Source of the DNA: an uncultured Lachnospiraceae bacterium
GTDB taxonomy: Bacteria > Bacillota > Clostridia > Lachnospirales > Lachnospiraceae
Length of the DNA: 64,000 bases
Direction of reading: 5' to 3'
Assembly (NCBI GenBank): GCA_902794095.1
Contig: CADBFZ010000001.1
Coordinates: 171,959 to 235,958 of the forward strand
The notes beneath the pieces are model-generated. The model saw nothing but the letters and a program-made list of their open reading frames with translations. It was not told the origin of the DNA and made no database searches. Below are positions 8,396-17,215 of this stretch, one piece after another (within the stretch, counting starts at the first letter, position 1; each line of letters begins with the position of its first letter). The position numbers were made by a program, and so were the translations under genes.

Positions 8396-10060
8396 TTATT
8401 CTACGGAAACGATGTAATAGTAAACCGGCTGTCCACCGTTCTGAATATCTACATCAAGTGTAGAGAACTTTTCAGCGATCTGATCCTTAAGAACATTCGC
8501 ATCTTCCTCAGTTACATCAGCACCGAAGTACAAGCTGATAAGCTCTGAAGAATCGTCTACCATCTCTCCGATCATCTCAACAACTACCTGGTTCATATCG
8601 GTTCCGACAGAAAGTATCTTCTTATCGCCGATACCCATGTAATCGCCTTTTCTGATGTCGTGATCATCAATATTGGTATCACGAACCGCATAGGTAATCT
8701 CACCGGTCTTAACAAGGCCGATAGCCTCGATCATAGCCTGCTCATTCTCATCAGCACTGCTGCCTGCACTGAAGTTGATGGCAGCGGTAATTCCCTGAGG
8801 AATGGTCTTGGTAGGGATTACGAGTACCACCTTATCGGTAGTAAGATCTCTTGCCTGGTTTGCAGCCATGATGATGTTCTTGTTATTGGGAAGGACGAAT
8901 ACGGTCTTGGCATTAACCTTCTCAACAGCATCAAGAATGTCTGCGGTTGAAGGGTTCATGGTCTGACCACCTTCAATTACGTAATCAACGCCGAGGCTTC
9001 TGAAAATCTCAGCAAGTCCGTCTCCGGCAGATACTGCTACGAATCCGAATTCGGAAGGCTCACCCTTAGGTTCGGGAGCTGTAGCGGGTGCTGCAGAAGC
9101 AACTTCGGCAGCTGCCTTGGCATCAACATTCTCAAGTCTGCAGGTAACCTTTACATCGGTAAGGATACCAAACTTGATTGCTTTCTGAAGAACTAGACCG
9201 GGATCGTCGGTGTTGATATCGATAACAACTTCGGATCCGCTTACCTTAAAGCTCTTAAGATCTCCGATATCGTTCAGATAGGACTTAACATCGCTTTCAA
9301 GCTTGCTGTTAACATTCTTGGAAAGCATTACCTTCATCTCGGTATGGTAGATGTTCTTCTGAACATCTTCCTTCTTGCCGGGTCTTGAATCATCAACCTT
9401 GGCAATAGGCTCGTCTGAAATGGTAAGGTCGATCTCTTTGCCGGAGAACATGTCAACGGCACCCTGAACAACCTTCATAAGACCTGCTCCGCCTGAGTCT
9501 ACAACGCCTGCCTGCTTAAGAACAGGAAGGAGTTCGGGAGTCTGGTCGAGTACTTTATATCCGTGCTCAAGAACTGCGGGAAGAATAACTGCAAGGTCCT
9601 CTTCTCCATTCTCGATAAGCTCTGTAACTTTCTCTCCCATTCCTCTTGCAACGGTAAGAATGGTTCCCTCGGTGGGCTTCATTACGGCTTTATATGCAGT
9701 TTCAACAGCTTTGGTACATGCAGCTCCGAGAAGTGGAACGGTAATAACCTGCTCATCTCTTACTGCCTTTGTCAAACCTCTGAGAAGCTGGGAAAGAATA
9801 ACTCCGGAGTTTCCTCTTGCGCCTCTGAGTGATCCGCCGCTCATAGCTTTGCAAAGTGACTTCATATCAGGCTCTTCGCCAAGATCTCTGACTTCCTTGG
9901 CTGCAGACATGATTGTCATAGTCATATTGGTTCCGGTATCTCCGTCCGGAACAGGGAATACATTCAGCTCATTGATCTCCTCTTTGCTCCTGTCGAGGTA
10001 AATTGCTCCGGCAAGGAACATTTTGGAAAAGAGCTTAACGTCTATCTCTTTGATTGCCAC
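8396..10060 (-). CDS. fakA: Fatty acid kinase subunit FakA (DAK2/YloV family)
   Basis: Kinase that phosphorylates FakB-bound fatty acids to acyl-phosphates for phospholipid synthesis. The N-terminal DhaL-type nucleotide domain (about residues 1-200) contains NVFPVPDGDTGTNM, the metal-binding aspartates, and GGSLRGARGNSGVILSQ. A middle domain and a C-terminal domain with VLPNNKNIIMAANQA follow. Length (554) is as expected. It follows an asp23 gene by 13 nt, the usual arrangement in Firmicutes, and a FakB-type DegV gene lies two genes downstream. Confidence 0.92.
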   Translation of the reverse strand: MAIKEIDVKLFSKMFLAGAIYLDRSKEEINELNVFPVPDGDTGTNMTMTIMSAAKEVRDLGEEPDMKSLCKAMSGGSLRGARGNSGVILSQLLRGLTKAVRDEQVITVPLLGAACTKAVETAYKAVMKPTEGTILTVARGMGEKVTELIENGEEDLAVILPAVLEHGYKVLDQTPELLPVLKQAGVVDSGGAGLMKVVQGAVDMFSGKEIDLTISDEPIAKVDDSRPGKKEDVQKNIYHTEMKVMLSKNVNSKLESDVKSYLNDIGDLKSFKVSGSEVVIDINTDDPGLVLQKAIKFGILTDVKVTCRLENVDAKAAAEVASAAPATAPEPKGEPSEFGFVAVSAGDGLAEIFRSLGVDYVIEGGQTMNPSTADILDAVEKVNAKTVFVLPNNKNIIMAANQARDLTTDKVVLVIPTKTIPQGITAAINFSAGSSADENEQAMIEAIGLVKTGEITYAVRDTNIDDHDIRKGDYMGIGDKKILSVGTDMNQVVVEMIGEMVDDSSELISLYFGADVTEEDANVLKDQIAEKFSTLDVDIQNGGQPVYYYIVSVE

Positions 10061-10073
10061 GAATAGGTCCTCC

Positions 10074-10436
10074 TTAGTCGATCACTCTGACGCCTTCAAC
10101 GAAGATGTTAATCTTCTCAACGTCGAGTCCTGTAAATTCTTCAACCTTATATTTAACGCTCTCGATAAGATTGTCGGAAACCGTCAAAATGCTGACGCCG
10201 TACGCAACGATTACATGGAAATCAAGGATAAGCTTTCTCTCTGATGAAAGTCTTACATTGATACCTCTGGAAAGATTCTCGGTGCGCAGGATCTTGGCGA
10301 TGCCGTCTCTCATACTGATTCCGGCCATACCGACTATTCCTATGCATTCAATGGCAACACTGCCGGCATACTGAGCAATTACATCATTGTCGACAACAAT
10401 GTTTCCCATATGTGTATTCATGGAAGAGCTCTTCAT
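10074..10436 (-). CDS. Asp23/Gls24 family envelope-stress protein
   Basis: Small 120-residue Asp23 (DUF322) protein, of the type usually paired with FakA in Firmicutes. It shows the family pattern GNIVVDNDVIAQYAGSVA at the N-terminus, GIVGMAGIS, and a central DFHVIVAYGVSI strand region. The exact function is unknown; family members associate with the membrane and are induced by alkaline or cell-wall stress. The start is fixed by AAAGGAGG before ATG. An extended -10 promoter lies immediately upstream, and the gene is divergent from rpmB. Confidence 0.9.
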   Translation of the reverse strand: MKSSSMNTHMGNIVVDNDVIAQYAGSVAIECIGIVGMAGISMRDGIAKILRTENLSRGINVRLSSERKLILDFHVIVAYGVSILTVSDNLIESVKYKVEEFTGLDVEKINIFVEGVRVID

Positions 10437-10469
10437 ATAAAATCCTCCTTTACTGCAAAACTGCGATTA

Positions 10470-10478
10470 ATTATACCA
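10470..10478 (-). promoter_or_regulatory. Extended -10 promoter of asp23-fakA
   Basis: On the minus strand TGGTATAAT forms a perfect -10 box with an upstream TGn extension, about 35 nt before the asp23 start. No good -35 box is seen at 16-18 bp. Confidence 0.5.
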
Positions 10479-10520
10479 TAATATCTTCAAATAAATGTTA
10501 AATATCTTGAAAAATATTTC

Positions 10521-10549
10521 TTGCATTATTAAAACGGCTCTGATAATAT
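10521..10549 (+). promoter_or_regulatory. Candidate rpmB promoter
   Basis: TTGCAT (10521-10526) and TAATAT (10544-10549) with 17-bp spacing lie about 65 nt before the rpmB start, in the divergent region with asp23. Confidence 0.45.
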
Positions 10550-10612
10550 ACATATGTTGCGTTTCAAGCGATTTTATGTAAATTAGAGATTATAACGCCG
10601 GGAGGTGAGAAT

Positions 10613-10798
10613 ATGGCAAAGTGTGATGTATGCGGAAAGGGAATCCATTTCGGAAATAATGTGAGTCACTCTCACAGAAGATCAAATGCAATCTGGAAGT
10701 CCAACGTACTTAGCGTTAAGTGCAAGGTTAACGGACAGTCCAAGAGAATGCATGTCTGCTCAAGATGCCTTCGCAGCGGTGCTGTTGAGCGTGCATAA
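10613..10798 (+). CDS. rpmB: 50S ribosomal protein L28
   Basis: Large-subunit ribosomal protein of 61 residues. It begins MAKCDVCGKG and contains two CxxC pairs (CDVC and CSRC), so it is the zinc-binding form of L28. NNVSHSHRRS and W-K-S-N-V are the conserved core. A strong GGGAGGTGA ribosome site precedes the ATG. It is a single-gene unit with its own terminator, divergent from asp23-fakA as in many Firmicutes. Confidence 0.97.
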   Translation: MAKCDVCGKGIHFGNNVSHSHRRSNAIWKSNVLSVKCKVNGQSKRMHVCSRCLRSGAVERA

Positions 10799-10822
10799 TA
10801 GCAGCTTAATCTTAGACGATTT

Positions 10823-10854
10823 AAGAACAGGCTTCATCGCCTGTTCTTTTTTTG
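10823..10854 (+). terminator. rpmB terminator
   Basis: A 10-bp stem (AAGAACAGGC / GCCTGTTCTT) with a 6-nt loop is followed by a run of T on the plus strand, 25 nt after the rpmB stop. Confidence 0.85.
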
Positions 10855-10892
10855 TATAAAAAAATACTCCCCGCTTTTGGCAAGGAGTATTT
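10855..10892 (-). terminator. Terminator of the gerW/J-domain gene cluster
   Basis: On the minus strand AAATACTCC and GGAGTATTT form a 9-bp stem (10884-10892 and 10862-10870) followed by a long T run, directly after the stop codon of the J-domain gene. It lies back-to-back with the rpmB terminator. Confidence 0.8.
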
Positions 10893-10893
10893 A

Positions 10894-11457
10894 TCATGTT
10901 TTTCTGCGGTGGTACTCTTTGTTGATTGCACGAGAAAGTCTCTCATCCCCACAGAGGTTATCAGGATGAAAGATCTTAACCAGATCCTTGTACCTCTTTC
11001 TGAGCATGGAAGGATTCGTGATGTTCGCAAACAGCACGCAGGCAATGGAGTCAAAATCATTCTCAGACAAATGGGACAGATCCGGTGATGAAATATCGGA
11101 CATACCCAATCTTCTGCTGGCCTCAAATTCTTCCTTTTCCCGCTCTAACTTACGCCTGTCTTCCTCAAGAGTTCTGAAACCGTCTTTAAGGATCTCCATC
11201 TTCTTATCGAAAAACATGTTTTCCTGACGGAGTCTTTGCCTCTCCTGAGTAGTGCGCCTGTTTAACTCGTTGAGTTCGTCCCTGAGAAGAACTCTGTCCT
11301 TCATGAAAGATTCCTGAAGATTCTTAAGCTCGCTCTTCTCGTGATCAAGCTTCTGCTTCTCTGCATCAAGGCGCATATTTTCCTGGAAAAGAAATAATTT
11401 GAGTTTTTTTAACTCTTCCTCATCTTCAGTTTGAACTATTGTTTCCCAGTCGATCAT
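10894..11457 (-). CDS. Coiled-coil protein with C-terminal J-like domain
   Basis: A 187-residue protein. Residues of about 12-120 are a long charged heptad-type helix (many K, E, L and R). The last 60 residues contain RKRYKDLVKIFHPDN, a helix II-HPD loop typical of DnaJ J domains that stimulate DnaK ATPase, followed by a short helix III (LSRAINKEYHRR). There is no G/F or zinc region. It ends a minus-strand cluster with gerW and a DUF2953 gene. An HPD-bearing protein tethered through a coiled coil may recruit Hsp70 to a specific partner; that partner is unknown. Confidence 0.7.
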   Translation of the reverse strand: MIDWETIVQTEDEEELKKLKLFLFQENMRLDAEKQKLDHEKSELKNLQESFMKDRVLLRDELNELNRRTTQERQRLRQENMFFDKKMEILKDGFRTLEEDRRKLEREKEEFEASRRLGMSDISSPDLSHLSENDFDSIACVLFANITNPSMLRKRYKDLVKIFHPDNLCGDERLSRAINKEYHRRKT

Positions 11458-11475
11458 GCGTATTACCTGAAATGT

Positions 11476-11868
11476 TTATTCGGGGAATGCTGCATCTCTG
11501 ATTTCGTCATCTTCGGGGCCGCCCTTTTTATCCTTGGAAATTCGATGGATTACTTCGGGGACCATATCAAGTATCTTGGTAATGGAATCCTGATTCTTAA
11601 CAGAAAGAAGTCTTGTATTACCGTCTTTGATAACTATGATGGCATTGGGAGAAACCTTACCGCCCATTCCGCCTGCAGAGGAATTCTTGTTGTAATTTCT
11701 GCTCTCATTACCGCTTCCTGCCGCAACGCCGAATGAGACGTCAACAAGCGGGATAATGGTTGTATCACCGACTACTACCGGCTGACCTACAACAGTCTTG
11801 GATGAAAGAATCGCATCCATTCCGCCAAGCAGCGAATCGATAACTTCTTTTTTATTGGAATCGGCCAT
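11476..11868 (-). CDS. GerW family (YtfJ) sporulation protein
   Basis: 130-residue YtfJ/GerW protein. The family pattern is visible: IIPLVDVSFGVAAGSG, the glycine-rich GGMGGKVSPNAIIVI, and a C-terminal helix DMVPEVIHRI. In Bacillus the homologue is needed for proper spore germination, but many non-sporulating Clostridia also keep it, so its presence does not prove sporulation. DUF2953 lies 17 nt upstream, a conserved neighbour in Clostridia. Confidence 0.9.
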   Translation of the reverse strand: MADSNKKEVIDSLLGGMDAILSSKTVVGQPVVVGDTTIIPLVDVSFGVAAGSGNESRNYNKNSSAGGMGGKVSPNAIIVIKDGNTRLLSVKNQDSITKILDMVPEVIHRISKDKKGGPEDDEIRDAAFPE

Positions 11869-11885
11869 AACGGTCCCCCTTAAGA

Positions 11886-12902
11886 TCAGGCAGCTTTATC
11901 CGATGCTGCTTCTTCTTTATCTTTAGTCCTTGTATGATGCTTATAAGACTTATAGATCTTGCGAACGTTCTTATTAAGAATGATCATAAGACCGTTCCAA
12001 AGGATGCACCATACATTAAAATGCCCTTTACAGAAGATTTCTCCCTCAAAGATCTTACGTTCAAAATTCGGAACTACTTTGGAAGTGCGGTCAAACCTCT
12101 TAGCAAATAAGGTATATATTCCGAACACCTTGCCTGTAAGATCGGGTGAATCGAATCCGAAGGTGATTTCTGCGTGTGCACGCCCGGGCATCACTTTCTT
12201 AAGGATCCTCATTAATCTCTTCTTGATCACATAAACGGCATTCTTGGCTTCGTTCGAATTATATACATTCCTGTAGTAGCGAATCTCCGAACGCGCTCTT
12301 TTTATTTTATCACAAATTTCGTCTACTTTGAATTTAATCTTGTCCGTAAAGGAGTCCTCATCGGATTCATATTCGTCGGAATCAAGGTTTTCAGGACTTT
12401 CTTCATCCGTTTCAAAGGCATTTTCAGCCTCATTTTCGGGCTCTTCAGTCGGATTTTCGGAGTCACAAGCCGAAATTTCATCTTCCGTGGACAATTCTTC
12501 AGTATTTTCAAGGCTTTCGTCCGTTTCAGAGGCTGCTTCGGGCGCGATATCGTCCTCTTCTTCCTCATCAAGGGCATCAAGCGCCTCATCAAGCTCGCTT
12601 AAGTCATATTCTTCCTCTTCAGGCTCATCCTTATCGGGAATCTTCATTTGGAATATGGTGAAAAAGAGAACCTTCACCTTAACGTAAAAAGCATCGGTAT
12701 ACTCAGCTCTAGCTCTAAGGAGTCCAAGAAAATAGAAAATCTTAAGCTTACCGACAGGCTGCTTATCGGCTTCGGCAAGAAGTGTAAGTCTGTAAGTAAC
12801 AGGAAGAGCCAGAGCCAAAATAACAAGCACCAAAACAAGCCCCAATAAAGACAGGAGCACAATACCTATTATCTGTAAGATTTTGAGTATTACAGCGAGC
12901 AT
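11886..12902 (-). CDS. DUF2953 domain membrane protein
   Basis: 338 residues. An N-terminal hydrophobic helix (IIGIVLLSLLGLVLVLVILA, about residues 11-30) anchors it. A strongly acidic linker rich in E, D and S occupies about residues 95-185. The C-terminal half carries the DUF2953 core (about 215-310: AEITFGFDSPDLTGKVFGIY, FEGEIFCKGH). The function is unknown; the family commonly sits next to gerW. The 13-nt overlap with the upstream small gene suggests coupled translation. It ends with a basic tail. Confidence 0.8.
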   Translation of the reverse strand: MLAVILKILQIIGIVLLSLLGLVLVLVILALALPVTYRLTLLAEADKQPVGKLKIFYFLGLLRARAEYTDAFYVKVKVLFFTIFQMKIPDKDEPEEEEYDLSELDEALDALDEEEEDDIAPEAASETDESLENTEELSTEDEISACDSENPTEEPENEAENAFETDEESPENLDSDEYESDEDSFTDKIKFKVDEICDKIKRARSEIRYYRNVYNSNEAKNAVYVIKKRLMRILKKVMPGRAHAEITFGFDSPDLTGKVFGIYTLFAKRFDRTSKVVPNFERKIFEGEIFCKGHFNVWCILWNGLMIILNKNVRKIYKSYKHHTRTKDKEEAASDKAA

Positions 12903-13225
12903 ACGTATTCTTTAAGCTTCAGGTCACCGCGGGTTTTAAGACAGTCTTCGGTGATTTTGGCAACAAGTTCAAAGGCTTCGTCCTCGTCATCAGCAATTCC
13001 GCATGCGGTGGGAACCTTGCCCTCCCATATACGGGATTTAAGATTAGAAGGCGAAACGATATCGAAGTTTTCCTCGGCCTTATCGGATATCAAAATTATC
13101 TTATAGGAGCCCTTCCCGTTTCGGATCTTCTTTTTGACCTTGGGAAGTTTTTTCTCGCTTATGGAATCCGATAAATATAGTACAGGTTTAAAATTTATTT
13201 CGATGGAATCTTTAAATAAATTCAT
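12890..13225 (-). CDS. Conserved-looking small protein of unknown function
   Basis: A 111-residue protein not assigned to a family. It is basic in the middle (LPKVKKKIRNGKGSYK) with an alpha/beta-like pattern (YKIILISDKAEENFDIV) and no membrane segment or signal. It starts the four-gene minus-strand cluster that includes DUF2953 and gerW and overlaps the next gene by 13 nt, which supports it being real. Codon use matches its neighbours. Confidence 0.65.
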   Translation of the reverse strand: MNLFKDSIEINFKPVLYLSDSISEKKLPKVKKKIRNGKGSYKIILISDKAEENFDIVSPSNLKSRIWEGKVPTACGIADDEDEAFELVAKITEDCLKTRGDLKLKEYVCSL

Positions 13226-13310
13226 ATGAATAAATATACCACAGAAATTGACACGGACCTTAGAAATAATTTAAAATTTAGGTTAATCGAGACTGATTCG
13301 GGGAGACACT

Positions 13311-14366
13311 ATGAAAACAATATCGAGAATGGAATTGCAGGATGGAATGGAACTTGCCGAGCCTGTTGAAGCTGCCGGCAAAGTAATATTCAACGCCGGC
13401 ACAAAAGTTACTCAGTCCGTAATCTCAAAACTCTCTCATTACGACGTCATTGCCGTTACCATAATGGAGGACGTCGATTATGCAACCACGCATAACGAAA
13501 GAATCCAGTTCGACGAAGAGTTCAAGAATTTCAGAGTCAAATATAATGACTGTCTTACCAGATATAAAGGCGTAATGCTCTCTTATCTGGGCACCAAATT
13601 TTCAATCCCTTCACAGAATCTCATAGATATATTCGAAGACTGCTATTCCACCGTCAAAAACGAAAAGCAGCTTCTTGATTTTATGTATAATCTGGCCCCC
13701 AATGAAGACGAGCTTACCTATACACAGTCCTTCAACGCAGCTCTTCTTTGCGGAGCATTCGCAAACTGGCTTACTCTTCCAGAAGATAAAAAGAGAACGC
13801 TTATCCTATGCGGTTTCTATTATGATATCGGCAAATGGAAAATCCCTTCAGAAATCCTGTGGAAACCCGGCAGATTAAGCGATGAAGAATATGCTCTTGT
13901 TAAACAGCATACACTTCTCGGATTTCAGCTTGTAAAGCATGACACAGCTCTTCCCGAAGATATTAAAATGTGCATTCTGATGCACCATGAGAAAATGGAC
14001 GGATCCGGTTACCCTTGCAGTGTTAAGGGTGAAAAGATCAATGAATATGCAAGATATCTGGCAATCGTTGATACCTATATCGCAATGGCATCAGCAAGAA
14101 CATTCAGACTTGCATTTACTCCTCTCCAGATCATCGGAGAATTCGAAAAGAACATGCACAAATATGACACCTCGATACTTATGCCTCTGATTGAAAGAAT
14201 CTCCGAAGCTCAGATCGGTACCACTGTTGAATTAAGCGACGGAACCGAATGGGAAGTAATGCTGATAAACAGAGACAATTTCTCAAGACCCATGCTTAGA
14301 AATACGGGAAATATGATACTGAATCTGGCAGAAAGAACAGATCTTGAAATCGTTAAACTCATCTAA
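13311..14366 (+). CDS. Degenerate HD-GYP domain protein
   Basis: 351 residues related to HD-GYP cyclic-di-GMP phosphodiesterases. Residues 1-120 form an N-terminal domain resembling those of other Clostridial HD-GYP proteins. The HD-GYP region (about 130-290) keeps D172, H200, the HHE pair at 225-227 and GSGYP at 232-236. The histidine of the HD doublet is replaced by tyrosine (FYYDIGK), and the upstream metal-ligand histidine is glutamine (YTQSFN, Q139). Catalysis is therefore doubtful and a sensory or scaffold role is possible. GGGGAGA precedes the ATG. It is monocistronic and convergent with the pbp gene. Confidence 0.85.
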   Translation: MKTISRMELQDGMELAEPVEAAGKVIFNAGTKVTQSVISKLSHYDVIAVTIMEDVDYATTHNERIQFDEEFKNFRVKYNDCLTRYKGVMLSYLGTKFSIPSQNLIDIFEDCYSTVKNEKQLLDFMYNLAPNEDELTYTQSFNAALLCGAFANWLTLPEDKKRTLILCGFYYDIGKWKIPSEILWKPGRLSDEEYALVKQHTLLGFQLVKHDTALPEDIKMCILMHHEKMDGSGYPCSVKGEKINEYARYLAIVDTYIAMASARTFRLAFTPLQIIGEFEKNMHKYDTSILMPLIERISEAQIGTTVELSDGTEWEVMLINRDNFSRPMLRNTGNMILNLAERTDLEIVKLI

Positions 14367-14369
14367 AAC

Positions 14370-14397
14370 AAAATCTCCCTTTTAAAGGGAGATTTTC
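14370..14397. terminator. Bidirectional terminator between HD-GYP gene and pbp
   Basis: AAAATCTCCC and GGGAGATTTT form a 10-bp stem with A- and T-rich flanks, serving the convergent HD-GYP (plus) and leuC-to-pbp (minus) transcripts. Confidence 0.8.
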
Positions 14398-14408
14398 TTA
14401 TGTCCTAT

Positions 14409-15866
14409 TTATACATCAAAGTAAACATCAAGTATTCTCTTGGCAAGAGGTACGGCGTATTCAACACCGGTTCCGGCTTTCTCGATAATTACCGTAACAC
14501 ATATCTCGGGATCATCCACAGGTGCAAAACATGTAAACCATGCATGGGACTCATTAATGTCATTAGCAAACTCTGCGGTTCCGGTCTTGCCCGCAACAGT
14601 ATAGTTATCATTTAAAAGAACTCTTGCAGTTCCGTATTCACATACAGCAGTCATCAGGTCAGTAAGGAACACTGATTCATTGTGAGACATAACCATACCG
14701 GCACTTTGAGGAGTATATGCAAGTATTACCTTTCCGTTTTCATCTACAATCCTGTCTATAACATAAGGCCTTAACATCTCTCCGCCGTTGGCAATGGCCT
14801 GAGTGATCATGTTAAGATGAAGAGGCGTGATTGTGGTCTTACCCTGACCTATGGATGTCTGCATGATATCGTAATCAGTTGACTGAGGTCCCACATAAGC
14901 CCTGCCATAATTGGCAAGAAGATTTGTAGGAAGCCTTCTGTTGAAATACAAAGAATCCATGGTATCGGACCATTTATCAAGATCCAGTGAAAGACCTATG
15001 TTAACAAATGAAGAGTTACAGGATCTTGCAAATGAAGACTCAAGATCAAGGTCATAATGAACCGTTCCGTAAATACAGCTGATGCGGTAGTCATCATGAG
15101 TAATGCTTCCGTTACAGGTATATTCATATTCATCCCAGTCGGTGGGATTTTCTCTGTAATATTCAAGTGCAGTGATGATCTTAAAAGTAGATCCGGGAGG
15201 ATAAAGTCCCTGGGTTGCTCTGTTTAAAAGCTGGGAACCGTTGGGATCCGAAGTAATTGCTTCCCAATCCTCTTTAATAGATCCGGGATTGAAATTAGGA
15301 TGTGAAACCATGGCGAGAACTCGTCCTGTTTTTGCCTCGGTTACAATAACCGCACCGTTGTACATGCCAAGGCTTTCATCAGCAACCTGTTGAAGTGTTG
15401 CATCAAGAGTGCTCATGACATTGTATCCGGGATCCTTGACGTTCTCCAGGTCGTTTTCAACTCTTTCGGAAAGAGTGGCGCCGGAATGCATCAGATAGTA
15501 ATTGGCATAATCTTCTATTCCCATGCGTCCGTTAACGGAATAACCGACAATGTGCGCAAATGCGGTACCGTATGGATAATACCTTCTCTCTACGCCGTTT
15601 TCATCGATTCTGGATTCTGCAAGAACCTCTCCGCCTGAAGCATAGATTGTTCCTCTGAGAACATTACTCTCCTGTAATTCCTGACGGTTGTTGTAATTGT
15701 TATCAAAAAGCTCAACCGTGGATGTAGAAACAAAGATTCCAAGATACAGGAACATGCAAAGAAACAGCACGCAGAATATCACAAGCGTGATGTTGATAAG
15801 AAACATCGATTTAGCTCTGGGCGATGCATCAATATACTTTTGTATCAGGCTTTTTATTTTTTTCAT
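14409..15866 (-). CDS. Penicillin-binding protein 2-like transpeptidase (class B PBP)
   Basis: Cross-links peptidoglycan stems as the partner of a SEDS glycosyltransferase. 485 residues with an N-terminal membrane helix (about 22-45), a short dimerisation region, and a transpeptidase domain with STFK (226-229, serine nucleophile), SCN (282-284) and KTG (427-429). The short dimerisation domain resembles PbpA-type proteins found with FtsW/RodA genes. Its start overlaps the 3' end of the ftsW-like gene by 38 nt, indicating tight coupling of the SEDS-PBP pair. It is the last gene of the run. Confidence 0.9.
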   Translation of the reverse strand: MKKIKSLIQKYIDASPRAKSMFLINITLVIFCVLFLCMFLYLGIFVSTSTVELFDNNYNNRQELQESNVLRGTIYASGGEVLAESRIDENGVERRYYPYGTAFAHIVGYSVNGRMGIEDYANYYLMHSGATLSERVENDLENVKDPGYNVMSTLDATLQQVADESLGMYNGAVIVTEAKTGRVLAMVSHPNFNPGSIKEDWEAITSDPNGSQLLNRATQGLYPPGSTFKIITALEYYRENPTDWDEYEYTCNGSITHDDYRISCIYGTVHYDLDLESSFARSCNSSFVNIGLSLDLDKWSDTMDSLYFNRRLPTNLLANYGRAYVGPQSTDYDIMQTSIGQGKTTITPLHLNMITQAIANGGEMLRPYVIDRIVDENGKVILAYTPQSAGMVMSHNESVFLTDLMTAVCEYGTARVLLNDNYTVAGKTGTAEFANDINESHAWFTCFAPVDDPEICVTVIIEKAGTGVEYAVPLAKRILDVYFDV

Positions 15867-17190
15867 CTAATAACTTTTCGTACTTCAAAGACTTAATATA
15901 TATTCCCTGAACAATAAAGAACATTATATACGTCGATAAAACAGAACTTCCGCCGTAGCTTAGGAAAGGAAGTGTCACACCGGTCAGGGGGATGAACTTG
16001 ATTCCGCCGCCTACGGTCAGAAATACCTGGAAAATATACATAACTCCTATTCCGTATACCACTATCTGGTAGAACTTATCGCTGCATCTGGATGAGATCA
16101 TCATCATTCTATAGAAGCAGCACAGGCATATGATAAGTACACATATTGCGAAAATAAGACCGAATTCCTCGCAAATGGCTGCAATAATAAGATCCTGATC
16201 CACATAGGGAATATCCCAGGGTCTTCCCTGCATAAGCCCCCTTCCAAACCATCCGCCGGATGAAATGGCAAAAAGAGACTGAGTGATCTGATAAGCCTGG
16301 TCGTCAATATAAGTCCAAGGATCCAGGAAAGCCACAACTCTGACTTTGACATGATCAAAGAGATTATATGCTACAATGCTGGCCAGTGCTCCGCCCACAA
16401 GTCCCGTCAGCAAATACCAGTAATTATGAGTAGACATTACAAGGATCATGAAATATGCAACAAAGAATATCAGCGCACTTCCAAGGTCCCTTGACAGAAC
16501 AAGGATAATAACAAAACATCCGGATAAAATCGCAGATACGATTATCCATTTAAAGTCGTTGTATTTGTATAAAAGAGCTGCAATGAAAAACAGGAATAGA
16601 ATCTTTACTATCTCTGAAGGCTGGAAAGTAAATCCTTTGATGGAATATGTAATGTGAGCGCCGTGAACCTTGGCACTGTTTACGAGTACCAGTAGGAGCG
16701 CAACAATACCGACTCCCGCATATACCCACAGAAGCTTTCTGAAGAATCTGAATCTGTCGATGATAAAAGGAATCGCAAGGCAGATTGCAAAAGAAACCAG
16801 AGTGATGATGTACTGTCTGAATGACTTTGCAAAAGAAAGTCTTGAAACGATACAAAGACCAAGGCCCGATAGCAGGCACATATTGTTAAGCAAGACCCTG
16901 TCCACATTATCGTAGATGATGGTCACGATGGTGATCATGAAGAATAGGAACAGCGTTATAAAAGCAAACAGGTATAGGTATTCTTCCTTACCCGATACAA
17001 AAGTAAGATCAAGAAAACACAAAAACATCAGAACGAGTAACACCCCGCTCTGAAGTGAACAGCATATCGATACAGCCTTTTTATCCTTGGAAAAATTACA
17101 TATCAGTGCAAGACCGGTATATAAGAGCATGGTAAAGGCAATAAGATATTTCGATAATTCAATTAAATAAAACTTCAGAGTGATCTGCAC
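15829..17190 (-). CDS. FtsW/RodA/SpoVE family peptidoglycan glycosyltransferase
   Basis: SEDS-family polytopic membrane protein of 453 residues with about ten or more hydrophobic helices. Family signatures include QPSEIVKILFLFF, SRDLGSALIFF, YQITQSLFAISSGGWFGRGL and GVTLPFLSYGGSSVLSTY near the C-terminus. It polymerises lipid II glycan strands and pairs with the PBP encoded by the overlapping downstream gene. An N-terminal extension of several helices before the core is longer than in Escherichia coli FtsW. Whether it serves division, elongation or sporulation cannot be told from sequence alone. Confidence 0.92.
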   Translation of the reverse strand: MQITLKFYLIELSKYLIAFTMLLYTGLALICNFSKDKKAVSICCSLQSGVLLVLMFLCFLDLTFVSGKEEYLYLFAFITLFLFFMITIVTIIYDNVDRVLLNNMCLLSGLGLCIVSRLSFAKSFRQYIITLVSFAICLAIPFIIDRFRFFRKLLWVYAGVGIVALLLVLVNSAKVHGAHITYSIKGFTFQPSEIVKILFLFFIAALLYKYNDFKWIIVSAILSGCFVIILVLSRDLGSALIFFVAYFMILVMSTHNYWYLLTGLVGGALASIVAYNLFDHVKVRVVAFLDPWTYIDDQAYQITQSLFAISSGGWFGRGLMQGRPWDIPYVDQDLIIAAICEEFGLIFAICVLIICLCCFYRMMMISSRCSDKFYQIVVYGIGVMYIFQVFLTVGGGIKFIPLTGVTLPFLSYGGSSVLSTYIMFFIVQGIYIKSLKYEKLLDEKNKKPDTKVY

Positions 17191-17215
17191 CCTTAAAACT
17201 CCTCGAAAAGGACGG

